Assembly: GCA_008973525.1 (NCBI GenBank)
Contig: WACJ01000516.1
Location: 2,108,001-2,172,000 of the forward strand
Source: Stenopsyche tienmushanensis
Taxonomy: Eukaryota; Arthropoda; Insecta; Trichoptera; Stenopsychidae
Direction: 5' to 3'
Length of the DNA stretch: 64,000 bases
Made by a program: the position numbers and the translations under genes. Each line of letters starts with the position of its first letter. Within the stretch, counting starts at the first letter, position 1. The notes beneath the pieces were generated by a model. It was not told the DNA's origin and made no database searches. It saw only the letters and a program-made list of their open reading frames with translations. Below, in pieces: positions 50,650 to 61,600 of this stretch.

Positions 50650-52250
50650 TCTCCTTGGCATTTAAAAACTATATAATAAGCGATTGCGGACTTTTAGCAT
50701 ATAAATTAAAAAAGAGATTAAGCATTATTTGTAATATCTTTTAGAATTTTAAACTTATTTCCCTAAAAGTACCATTTTATACAAATATACACATATTATG
50801 ATTTATCAGCCAATTCCAAACCTTGGTGTATATATATCGTGCCATGGCTATTTATTTCATGTTACCATGGAAATGTTTTTCAACCTTTGTGATCTCAAAA
50901 TTCGGATTATAGGTTTCTCTGTGGCATGTATGCGTTCATTTTCCTTCATTACACTTTCTCCAGTTCATAACTTCCTTACGGAGCGTAACACGTGCGATCA
51001 TAAAACAGGGTTGCTTCACGTGTTACCGACGTCTTATTTGCATTTCCTCGTCCTTTCCTAGATCGCCCTTCCGGCCACAAAGGCACGAGGTCAGATTTAA
51101 ATTTAAAGCTTTAATATTCGTGTTAAAAGCATACTTTCGCCGAGTCGTTTCTTGCATATTTTATACATCTATTTTAAAACAATCAAAGTTTGCCGAGAAG
51201 CTCTGGAGAGCGATAAATGTAAGTTCGGATTCGTCAAGTTGGGCCCTTCACCCCATAATTGATCACCGCCCTCGAGCTCCGTTGTACATTATTTCAATTT
51301 GCGTTCATTAATTTTCTATCTGCAATTTGTCAAAGTTAACTGTCATTATTACAACGAAATCTCCCTTAGTGTAATTTGAATTCCTCTTTCCGCATGGGCG
51401 ATCTATTATCTCGTTCGGCACAATTTATCTCACTTTGCGTTGTGTGTACAATCCTTTAAATATAATTTAAGATTATCTCGCTTGCTTATGATTTTAGATT
51501 TATTGTTTGCATTACTTAAAAGGGGATTGTCTCTCGTAATTTCTCCTTTGGAAGACGGCGCATACAACCCTTGAGGATTAAATATTTATAATCGAAAAGC
51601 ACACAAATTTATGCGCCCCAAATCATATCTTTTAGCATATTTTGTAGAGTTTTTTTTCTAATGCTTTAATTTATAATGACTGCTCATAAAGCAGTATTTC
51701 AATGAAAAAGTTTAAAGAAAAGGGTCTCTGATGTACAACATACCTTAAAACATTCAGGCCCATTGGCATTCACAGAAATGCTTTAACTTATTTCCTAGCA
51801 TATAGATAATCTTCTTCTTATTATACTATGTGTTTTTATCGAACGTAGCCTATCTCCATAGAGAATTCTTCTGGGAATAGGTTTTTTATGTAGTGGCTTT
51901 CTACATATGATATGAATATACAACGTAAAAAAGTTGAAATTGGTGATTTTGAAAAATATAGGATTTATGGACTAACAACGACTTTTTATCTAATCAACGA
52001 TGGTATTTTTTTAGGATAACAATTTAATTATTTTGATACTTTTACTACCATATGTATCTTTAGTTTACGACAAATCTTTTAATTAATGGATATTTTGGCT
52101 TATTTGAAATAAAATTATCTTGGCATTATTTCCTTCTTGAGAAGAAAATAATACCATTGTTATTTCCGTTATTGAATATTGGCGATCTGCAAGAAAGCCT
52201 TCCAGATAATGATTTTTTATGTAGTAATTTTCTTATTTGAATGAAAATTT
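50650..52250. other. Non-coding DNA, balanced block at 50.9-51.6 kb
   Basis: No gene seen. The block 50930-51570 carries the paired E-boxes listed separately. Frames of 87 codons (50798-51061) and 63 codons (51120-51311) are unrecognised. At 51840-51915 a weak LINE-like piece lies on the minus strand. Confidence 0.55.
50985..51026. promoter_or_regulatory. Mirrored pair of CACGTG E-boxes
   Basis: GTAACACGTG (50985-50994) and CACGTGTTAC (51017-51026) are exact reverse complements with 22 bp between, each containing a full CACGTG. Centres 32 bp apart, about three helical turns, put both sites on one DNA face. This arrangement suits bHLH dimers such as Clock/Cycle, Myc/Max or Hairy-type proteins. 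Binding is inferred. Confidence 0.45.
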
Positions 52251-52254
52251 TACA

Positions 52255-52345
52255 TAGCATGATTTTATTAATCGTCTCAGTATTTACATTTTCAGCACCA
52301 GGAAATTAAAATAACCCTAGATTGAGACGAACATTAGAAATATTA
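52255..52345 (-). repeat. Copy of the 25.1-kb SINE-like repeat body
   Basis: ATTTTATTAATCGTCTCAGT, then ATTTACATTTTCA and CCAGGAAAT on the + strand match 25104-25150 at about three-quarters identity over 62 bp. No tRNA-like head is visible beside it. Strand is given relative to the head in the 25-kb copy. Confidence 0.6.
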
Positions 52346-52984
52346 CTTACTATTTTAATATTATTAATATTTTATAAATACTGTTTTCATTCTTGAATTT
52401 TTATATAAAACTATAAAAACAATAGGAAATCTCTTTCAGATTATTGAATATGAGATGCTTTCATTGTTAAAATCAATATTTTGGCATTATCTCCCATATA
52501 TTTTATGGGCTTATTTAGAATTCATTTAGTGCTCTCGATCATAAATATTTGTCACAATATATTTCAAACCATGCATTGTGTTATTAGATTGCATAATTAA
52601 GATATTTCTCAAATCTCTGCGGAATAGTGAGCTTTACAAGCTCGTAGCGTCAGGGTTAAAAGCTCACAACCACCGGAACTGTATCAAAAGCTGCTTTTGT
52701 CTACAAACATATCGAACGAAATATGGGACAACCCGAACATCAAATACAATATACCAGAAATTTGATTTATGATACAACGTTAATATCATTTGATGCGAAC
52801 GAATAAAGTTATATTTTACTAATATAATGGAAAACGTATTATATTATAGGCAGCTTAAACGTTTTCTCGAGAAATTGTGTATTGTATTGAAAGAATTTTC
52901 GGTATATTAATGACAAGCGTATACTGAGTACTAATTATTATATGGGTATTATTACATGTCACTTCGATATATTGGATGTAAATT

Positions 52985-53095
52985 ATACACCTCTTGCCCT
53001 TTTGTGAGGATTGAACCTGCAATGCAGGTATAAAGTACCATAACTCATCTGGAACTAGTTGGGAAGTTGCCCAACTGAAGATACAATAACCCGTC
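52985..53095 (-). repeat. Possible tRNA-derived SINE fragment
   Basis: The minus strand carries GCAGGTTCAATCCTC, an exact-type B box (53008-53017 core), preceded by TAGTTCCAGATGAG, which fits an A box only with an insertion. AGTTGGG (53057-53063) and CCCAACT (53070-53076) form a small hairpin beyond it. It overlaps a 111-codon minus frame (52855-53190) that has no recognisable domain. No second copy was seen, so this is weaker than the 50.6-kb case. Confidence 0.3.
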
Positions 53096-53346
53096 TTGAA
53101 TATCGCTAATGTTAATAATACATCGTAGAATAATCCATAAACGTCTGCATGAACCTTCGCTCGCATAAAACATTTTACCAAAAATAGCATTTGTCTCGCA
53201 ATAAATCAGACAAAGTCTCCCCCAATAGAGAACGTTAGTCCGACATTTATTTCGCTCATTGTAAAGACAAATATTCGCCCATTTTTTGGTCTGTTTAAGA
53301 AATTAAAACAAAATGTAAGTGCTGGCGCTTTAACGCGATCCTAGCT

Positions 53347-53427
53347 GTAATCCTATCGGGACAGCGAAAGGATTACTTCCCTTTTCGTAATAACTGGACC
53401 AATTTCGTGCGAAAGTAAATTTTCGCA
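53347..53427. promoter_or_regulatory. Inverted TAATCC sites plus second palindrome
   Basis: GTAATCCT (53347-53354) and AGGATTAC (53369-53376) are exact reverse complements around 14 bp and contain TAATCC, the site preferred by Lys50 homeodomains (Otd, Pitx, Goosecoid class). Thirty bases on, TGCGAAA (53408-53414) and TTTCGCA (53421-53427) form another inverted pair. Both lie in a balanced block; function is inferred. Confidence 0.35.
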
Positions 53428-56400
53428 TTGTATTTAGTGCTCGATTCGTAGAAAGCAATTATACGGTGTCTCGAACAATTTTCCTTTTGCAATATATTTA
53501 TAATACCTTTAAATGTGTACTATGCTCTACAAAACGAGATGTCTTCTGCTTAATTTATATTTCTTGTAGAGTCTTGTACATTTTCGTCTAAAGCATATTC
53601 TTACTTCATTTTCGAAATGTAATATTCCGTAATGTACCCACAACAATAATGATATATTCTGAAAAGCCATTAAAAATCAGTCAACGCCCTGTAGAAATTA
53701 ATTTTGCACAGAACGCTTAGTAATGTAATATAATATGATAGAATAAAATGCAATATGACGCCAAGATCTTTCAATGCTGAACTTTCGAAAGATGATAATT
53801 CTCCTTGTCTACAGAATATTTAAAATATAACATCTTTTTAAATTCATGACATCTCTCTTTTTAATAGAATCAAGAGTTATAAAATACGAATGGTAGAATT
53901 ACCAATTTAATGACTTTTTTAAAATGAAAATCTATCTATTCAATTGATATATTGTTTTCAGGATAGTATATGGTAATTTCGCAAATTTAAATTGTATTGA
54001 TTTTCAGTGAAGTCATTACGGTCATGTAAGTAAGTCCCCACTTTCTATCTTTCCAAGAAATTCTACTCGTTCTTTGCAATATTCCACTTACCAAACCCCA
54101 AAACCACAAAAACTACTTTCAATACATTCGCTTTGACGGTCAGTTGAGTGAGGGCTCATATCTTAAACTCAGACTTCAAAACCCTTTAATATCAAGTATA
54201 CGACGTTATTGAATCGAATTTATCCTCCATTTCATATTAAGGTACAATGAATTTCTTATGGTTGTTGTATAATAATAATTGATTTTAAAAATATACAATT
54301 TTAAGGATGCGAATAAATCTGCAAATTAATTTATATAGATTAAGCAAGTGTTGAGCCAAGATTTATATGAATCTTCTTAAAATACCTGCATTATATTTGC
54401 TACTGCTTTTGAATAAATTTTATAGATAGAAAAGTTTACTTCAAAAAGACATTAGGATGCCATATTAAAAACCTTTATGGGAATAAATGTCAACATATTT
54501 TATGGTAGTTTTCGCTTATATTTTATATGATATGTATAAAACATGAGCGATACACCCCTTGAAGGTATTTTTTTTCCTCCTTGAAAACTCATATATTTAA
54601 TTTTATAAATCTCGTCTCATATGAAGTATTCTGCCTCGCACGAAATATGGGTGTCATAAAACACAACTTTTCATCAACTTTTATTTTAAGTTGCGAAAGT
54701 GTCTTGATATATATTTTGCGTTCTTCCAGCAAAATTTCCGCAAAATAGGAGTCAGTGGCATAAAAAGATCAAAACGAACCTACTCCTCGGGCGCTTTGAC
54801 AAAATCCCATGATCCTAGGAATATGCTGCTTTATTTGACATTCAATCCATAATCATTTGTATTTCCAAGTCAAAGTCCTTTCATAGAACTGCTTTATATT
54901 CATACTTTGTCGTTTTCCTTTTTGCGCTCTCGCCGTCTTTTTCCCACATATATTCGATGCAGGCATCTCATATTCGACATATCGAAATAATAAGAAACCG
55001 GAATGAATATATGGAATTCATCTATTTGATGTACGCTAAAATTGTGACTTGTGCAGGCGCCTTCCTCTGGATAAAACACAGACGAATTGATTTTCAAGAC
55101 CTCACTTTGGCTCGAAAACTTCAAATTCGATCTATTCAATCGTGCAGACATGAAAGCGCTTGCCTTTTCGCTAAACATTGTCGACACTACTCCGGCACCT
55201 GCAACTTTACATTTTTCTAAATCTTCACACTCGGATGGCTTTAAGGAGATCTTTTCTTACGCTCCATTGAAAATTTTATTCTGCTCTGAGCGTAGGTAAC
55301 GGCGACTTACTCTTTGGAAGTATTCAGGATATTGCATTTGAACTTCATTCCAACATAGATTGCTTTACTTTAAAGCTATTTTATTGCAGCTTTAATTTTT
55401 GCCACTTTATCCATAACAATTTAAAATTATGCATATGTGCCACGCATGGTATTGTTCAGGCATCTGGGGGAACGCTCAAAAAAATTTGGTCAAAAATTGA
55501 ACTCTACATATCGTTAATTTGCTATTTGATTTACTAAACTTTTGGAGGTATTGAATAAAACTAAATTTACATATGTTATATCTGCATTCGTTTAACTTTA
55601 CATAAAATCTAACGTAATGTAAAATCAAATATTGAGTCAAGCAGATTTGAATTTACACACTTATTATAATAGTTATGGTTCAGATTTAGATAATCGAGAT
55701 GAAATCACCGTATCAACAAATTTGAGAAATCATCTTACTTTAAATACTTTGAATGATCGATTTAAAACAAATATTAAAATATTATTTATGAATAATGATA
55801 ATATTTTCCATGGATTTTATCTTACCTGAAAACTCCTCTTCAAATATTTTTTTCGTATTTTTAGCATTTGTTGAAAACAATAGGAAACATCACATGAAAA
55901 ATCCTTTCCTAGAAAAGTTTCTTATGGAAATTACCCATGTCCAATAATAGACATTTGGAAAAACATTTGAAAAGGTCTATACAAATGGAAAACTAAATTT
56001 AGAAGCTAAATAATAAATATAGATATTATTTTTGTTTCACTATGGAAGATACTAAAAGATTAAAGAGTAGACTATTTTTTAGATTGTTATTAAATTTTTA
56101 TCATCCTTGTTGCTCCTAAAAAATAAAACGATTTCAGTTTTTTTCAATAGTTTTTTATATTTTCAGTTCAGAAGTTTTGCACGAACTTTTCCTGCTATAA
56201 TCACTCTGCGCCTTTCTTTTACTTATCCAAGGTTGAGCACAAAGATTCTGCAATTATTTTAAATTTTTAAAACTAGCATCTTTTTAATATAATATTGAAG
56301 GGTTGCATTTTTTATATAAAAGAATTATAAATTGGCGCATTTTCTCGGCACAAGGATTTTTTTAGGTATTGAAACATTGATCATTGACAATTACAATTCT

Positions 56401-57842
56401 GTTCAAAAATTACCCCAAGATGAAATTATTTCTTCCATGGAGATATACATCTCGGGCTGCATAAACATATATAGTGGGACACAAACGGCCCGCGGGTCGC
56501 AATTTTCCCAGGGCCACTATAGTACATTGAACCATTGTTACTGTTAAAATAATAGTACACACACACGATAGCTCATGACATTTGCTATTGTTCAGCTCAA
56601 TGGTTCTCAATCAAGTACAAGCACTCTTAACCAAAGATACGTCCAAAATATCCAATAAGTGCTCCGTTCTTTATGTTGAATATATTGTTTTTCATTTCAT
56701 ATAAGTCTTAAAAAAATATAATGTTAATATATTTTTTAAATGAAATTCTTTAATAAATGTTCGATAAATCTATTGATAAACGTTGGTAGCGATGAAACTA
56801 TTATGAAAACAATTTATATCGGGATCGTCTATCAGCACTAGCGATCAATCGTCTCGAACCAATTTATCCCGAGTTCATGATTATCTACCCAAAAATGTAT
56901 CTATTTAAGTAACATTATCAAACTTATTTGCTGTATATGGATAACACTCGAAATTCATTACATTTGTGGAAGAAATTTACTATGACGTCAATCCAAAGCA
57001 GAGTGCAGTTTTTTTTTAATTTTTTACTTCATCTAAAATTCCACAGATAGTACATGTAACCTCCGTTGGTAACAAGGAATACATTCTGGAGAAGATTGTG
57101 GTCGTAATCAACTGGGAAAGATTAATAAATCACCTGGTTCTGCGGTGCAAAAATGAATTTAATATTCCTTGCTTAATCTATTCGTGTTCATTATGTAAAA
57201 TTTGCCGACTATTGAATAATCAATTGCAGCTACATTTTATTGCATTTCTTCACTCATAGTCTTCGTCGTTTTTGTGCATTGATTGCGAAGAAAAATTGCC
57301 TTCTCAATGATTTTGACATTAATTTTCTCTCGGAAATAGCTATATTAAAAAACAACCAAAAAATATCTTACCTTAACGAACACGGTTAATCAATATGCAG
57401 ATTAGTAAATTTGAAAAGTTTACCAATTATTTAGTTCGGCGAGCGACTATGAAATATCTCAGTCCAGGTCTTAATTTAGGCAGCGACATTGTCTAATATT
57501 CCTATTAGATTTGGTAAATTAATACATAAATACACCATATTTGAAATGAATCATATCGGTATAAGTGGGGAATTATTTATATGCAATCTTAATGCACAGC
57601 TTAATTAATTAGTCAGCTTTGAGTAAATAAATGGAAATTCTTGGCAGCTTGATGCAAACCCCATCTACGAAACAAGATAATTGCTATGAAAGCAACCGAC
57701 TTGCATGCATGTACGTCGACATACGAGCTTATCGCTAATGAATCCTGGAGAAGTGTCTGCATCTTGTGCAAGCAGACATCCATTGCACGCATTATGCATA
57801 CAAGTAAAGAAGCCCTCCTCCTTGTTTACAATTTCGCCGAAT

Positions 57843-58270
57843 CTGTTAACAGCGTACGTGTAAATTTACGTTAGGGTCGGCTTTTACACTGCTTCATGAA
57901 TATGCACATATACTGCAATTACTACTTGCTGCAACTAAGTCTCGGCTTTAACACCCTTGTCGACAGAATATTGCCCTATCAGTTTTACGGCATACCCTTG
58001 TCTCTGTTTCTAAGCCCCCCCGTTAACTTGTACTGTTAACATGCATCCTCTAATCCTGATATAAAACTATTTATACATTGAACACGACCTTATCCTTTGA
58101 CGTGCCTTGTCGCACCAAAGTGAGCGTAAACACGGATAATTTTATCATACGTGACCCTTGTTTAACATGATCATTTGTTTCTAACTAATCACCAAATCTG
58201 CTTGAGGTAATCACGGGATGTTATTAGGGGAATTTTATAAAATTATACCTTATTTTAAAATACTGTTAAC
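57843..58270. promoter_or_regulatory. Cluster of four GTTAAC palindromes
   Basis: GTTAAC occurs at 57845-57850 (inside the 10-bp palindrome CTGTTAACAG), 58022-58027, 58035-58040 and 58265-58270; the last two share TACTGTTAAC. From base composition about 0.15 would be expected in this length. The binding factor is unknown; HNF1-like or forkhead-like proteins recognise related words. Confidence 0.35.
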
Positions 58271-58309
58271 ATTGAATTTAATTTGATAATGTGATATTAC
58301 TGCCTATAT

Positions 58310-58600
58310 ACAGAATGTTTTGCACATGGACTGATATTTTTTTATTGGGTCTATTGCTAAGTTTCATACATAAGCCCTATGTCCTAAGAGACAGGTTTTT
58401 CAAAATAGAATTTTTAGAACAAATTTTGAAAGTATATCCAAAATTTCACCTGTAAACCATCATAACTTTTTTATCTGCAGTCATAATAGCATAAAATAAC
58501 TATTTTTATATTTTGTAATGTATTTTTGATCTAAATAAGTTCTGAGCTTTCAAAGTCAAAAAAATGTGCGAATGTATGTAAAAACAAAAAAACTAACAAG
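58310..58600 (+). repeat. Dispersed repeat, copy 2 (partner at 6.1-6.3 kb)
   Basis: See the 43-bp core 58496-58538, about 40 of 43 identical to 6232-6274, plus upstream blocks CTATGTCCTAAG, CAGGTTTTTC and TTTCACCTGTAAACC. This copy reaches further upstream, where TATACAGAATGTTTTGCACA (58312 on) resembles the TATACAGGGTGTTTC-type end common in insect interspersed repeats. No frame is open. Confidence 0.7.
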
Positions 58601-61600
58601 TATTTTGAACTTAGTTAAGTTTTAAAAATATTTCTAGTTTATATCCTTTCCAATGATATGCTACATGTCATACAAATCATTCAATAAGTCGTTAAACTTG
58701 AAGATTTACCAGTTTGCCATGGTTACGATTAAGAAAAAACTTTTTTATGTTTAAGATGTTTCTTTTTGAATACTTAACTAATCGACGATATTTGAACAAA
58801 AAACACAAATCATATTATATATGTTTGACATACGTGTTAGAAGATGTTAATTATTTCTACACTGCTAGACTTACCAGAATTGTACACATACTTCCAAAAT
58901 GTTTCAACCAATTTTATTATTTGTTAATATTCCTAAATAAATTATACTATAGCTTAGGAAATGTATAAGACATCGCGGGTGTGCGGGATAAATCCAAAAG
59001 TTCCTTCAAGTTCTCCATCTAAGTAGCGTAAAGCTCTTCGATGTGACCCAGTAAGACGTATTGATTTTGATTACATTTTATTTCCTACCGTTACACATTG
59101 AATATATGATATAATAATATATTTGAAATATTTCTCCGCCCAAAAGGATTTAACATGAAATATTTAGGCATGTAACCATGGATGATATATTTTGTTGAAG
59201 TTTCTCAAATTCATATATATGTGATTTTGGGTACGGTTCATTAAAATTACCACAAAATTTATCTCAGCACACATAATGTTGATGTAAATTTATTCCATTT
59301 AACTATTAACTTTTGTCATTTACACACCCATGCTGTTTCCCTCGAGAGCACTTCTGTTAATGCTCATCACGCTTGATGTTATGGCCCGCTCGGGACTGTT
59401 TCAATATGTGAAATCCGAATAAAAGCCCTAATTGAAAAGTCAACCCCGAAAAATATCCACCCTTAATGTAGGACCCCAGTTTTTTGTTCTTTTATCCATT
59501 GGCACATTGAATTACCGAGATGAAATTTTACGTCTGGTTTCATCTTCATTTTATACACTTGCCGACGTGACCAGTTTGATTGAAAATATCGGATCCATTA
59601 AAAATATTGGGTCACTCGCGTGCCAGCCAGTTTTCGAAAGCGTAATAGTGGCTGGTATATTGGAAGCTCTTGAAATAAAAAAGTATTCCAATTTCCACTC
59701 GAGCGTTATATTTCGACGGTTTTTGATTTTATCGAAATACTCTTTTTTCCAATTTTCCCCCTTTCTGTTTAAGCTTTTTGCTTGATTGCTCTTTATATTT
59801 GAGGCTTCAACACAATGCGACAGTGTTATTTCTCTATAACGATTTCGTATTGATGTCGGCTTATCATTATATAATATGACTTAAGGAGTACTCATTACAT
59901 TATTTTGGCAATTAAAAACGACAGTATTTTATAACTAATTTTAAAATTAATATCTTAAAAGTAAGAATGAATGATGGATCCCCAAATGATCGACATACCT
60001 GAAATCAAAATAGAATAACGATCGTATTTTACTAACTGCACCGTATTGTTCTAGCTTACACTAAAATTACATTTAATCATGCATACCACCACTAATATAA
60101 TCAATCTAAAAGTTGTTAAAAGTTGCTATTATAATTAAAATTAATATTTATTTATAACTTAATGAGCATTAAAACTGTTTTTATTTTTGCCCTTTTTCGA
60201 AACAAATTTTGAGCCTTAATATTTCCTAATGGTTTTATTTTTCAGCGTGGATCATGAATATAATTTTCTAATGTAATAACTCAAGGACGCATTTTTTCCA
60301 GTGGGCTTTTCAATTCAATTTTGTCCAATTCAAAACGTGACCCGAACATTTGGTAACTCTTTTCTGGAATTCTAAAGGAGCATCTTCCGATTGAAAGCGA
60401 ACATTCGCATGACATTTTTGCGAAAAGGTCCTGAGGTTATTGAGTGCTGCTCTTGTGAGAAAAACCTCCTGGAAAATTGCATTGTAGAATACGGTGGCAT
60501 ATTGGTTCCAGGATTCACGACATGTGCTTAGAAATTCTACTTTCACACACTTCACGTTCATAACATTTGACGATCTTACTCGCAGAGTCTAATGTATTTT
60601 TTTAATGTTTGCTTATTTTTTACATAATGCTAAATCTTATATATGTTTTTCCAATGAAATATATTTACATATTATCGGACTTCAAATACTATTTTCATCA
60701 TAAACCATATAGAATATTAGACTAAAACTAAAGAAGATTTTCACTTGTATCAATGATAAGAATAACAGTATCAAAAATCCTTAAACGAATTATTTTATCG
60801 GGTATTATATACCTTTGAATTTCATAAATAATGATTTCCGAAAAACTTTCTATCAATCATAATTTAAGATAATCGTGATACTTGCGATCAAATTCCTGTC
60901 AAAAGTTTGGCACTCGGTCATTTTGAGAGTTACAAAAGATGATATTATACTTAATTAAATTGCTTTGCTCTTCGGGGCAGATTTTATTAATTGCTTTCTT
61001 GAAAAATTCACCACTTTAAAATATACTTAATGAAGAAACTTTTACCCTTTTTTTTGAAAAGTTGCTCGAAACCATTAGAAATACAGATTAATTTGCGCAA
61101 AAGCTCGTCAACTAATTTGACTTGATTTTTAACAGAATACTGCTTTCGTTGAATTAATATAACATCCACGTATTTTAACTGCTTTAAATGATAACAGAAA
61201 TTTATATTGTTTTCAAATTGATCATATGTTTAATGACGAAATTAAACAGCGTTTTCGCAAAAAATATACACTAAATCATTTCCGCTAAATAATTGATTAT
61301 TACGATGGTTATTGCTATCATTGATTGTATAACAAGTAAATCAAAAAATAATTGAAAATACGCATTGAATGATACCCCTTCGATTTTATCATGTTGAGAG
61401 CGTCGCACCATTTGAACGCCCAAAGAAAGGCTAAAAAACAAATCATCGGAAATAAATAAGTTCCCGTTTTCTTTTTTATCGGAAATGTTTTCTTGTTTTG
61501 TCATACAATCTTATCGAACAATAATTCTCCATGGGAGATAAACAGGAAGTTCTTCATCAAACTACATTCTTTTGTCTCACTTTATCTTCACATTAAAACT

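Larger units (their letters stand above)
53100..58300. other. Non-coding DNA with several balanced blocks
   Basis: No gene seen. Blocks at about 53200-53480, 54540-55330, 56440-56660 and 57640-58200 have more even composition. Frames of up to 95 codons in 54.9-55.3 kb are open on both strands at once, which argues for composition rather than coding. The last block is C-rich and carries a GTTAAC cluster. Paired homeodomain-type sites at 53.35 kb are listed separately. Confidence 0.55.

Noticed and set aside
51840..51915. Third LINE KYLGS-region copy
   Set aside because: Only MEIGYVR and about 14 of 20 bases match before similarity fades, so it is not listed as a separate element.
52855..53190. 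111-codon minus-strand frame
   Set aside because: No known domain; overlaps a tRNA-like repeat fragment, so a real exon is unlikely.
55815..55830. Minus-strand ratchet-like word (TTTTCAG then GTAAG)
   Set aside because: The pyrimidine tract before it is short and purine-interrupted, much weaker than the + strand site at 27.2 kb.
56993..57000. Full CRE TGACGTCA
   Set aside because: One such palindrome is expected by chance in this window and no supporting context was seen.
59432..59785. 117-codon + strand frame
   Set aside because: Unrecognisable sequence and within the chance range for 64 kb in six frames.
60900..60930. miRNA-like word TTTGGCACTCGGTCATTTTGAG
   Set aside because: Seed does not match a miRNA I can name and no complementary arm folds nearby.
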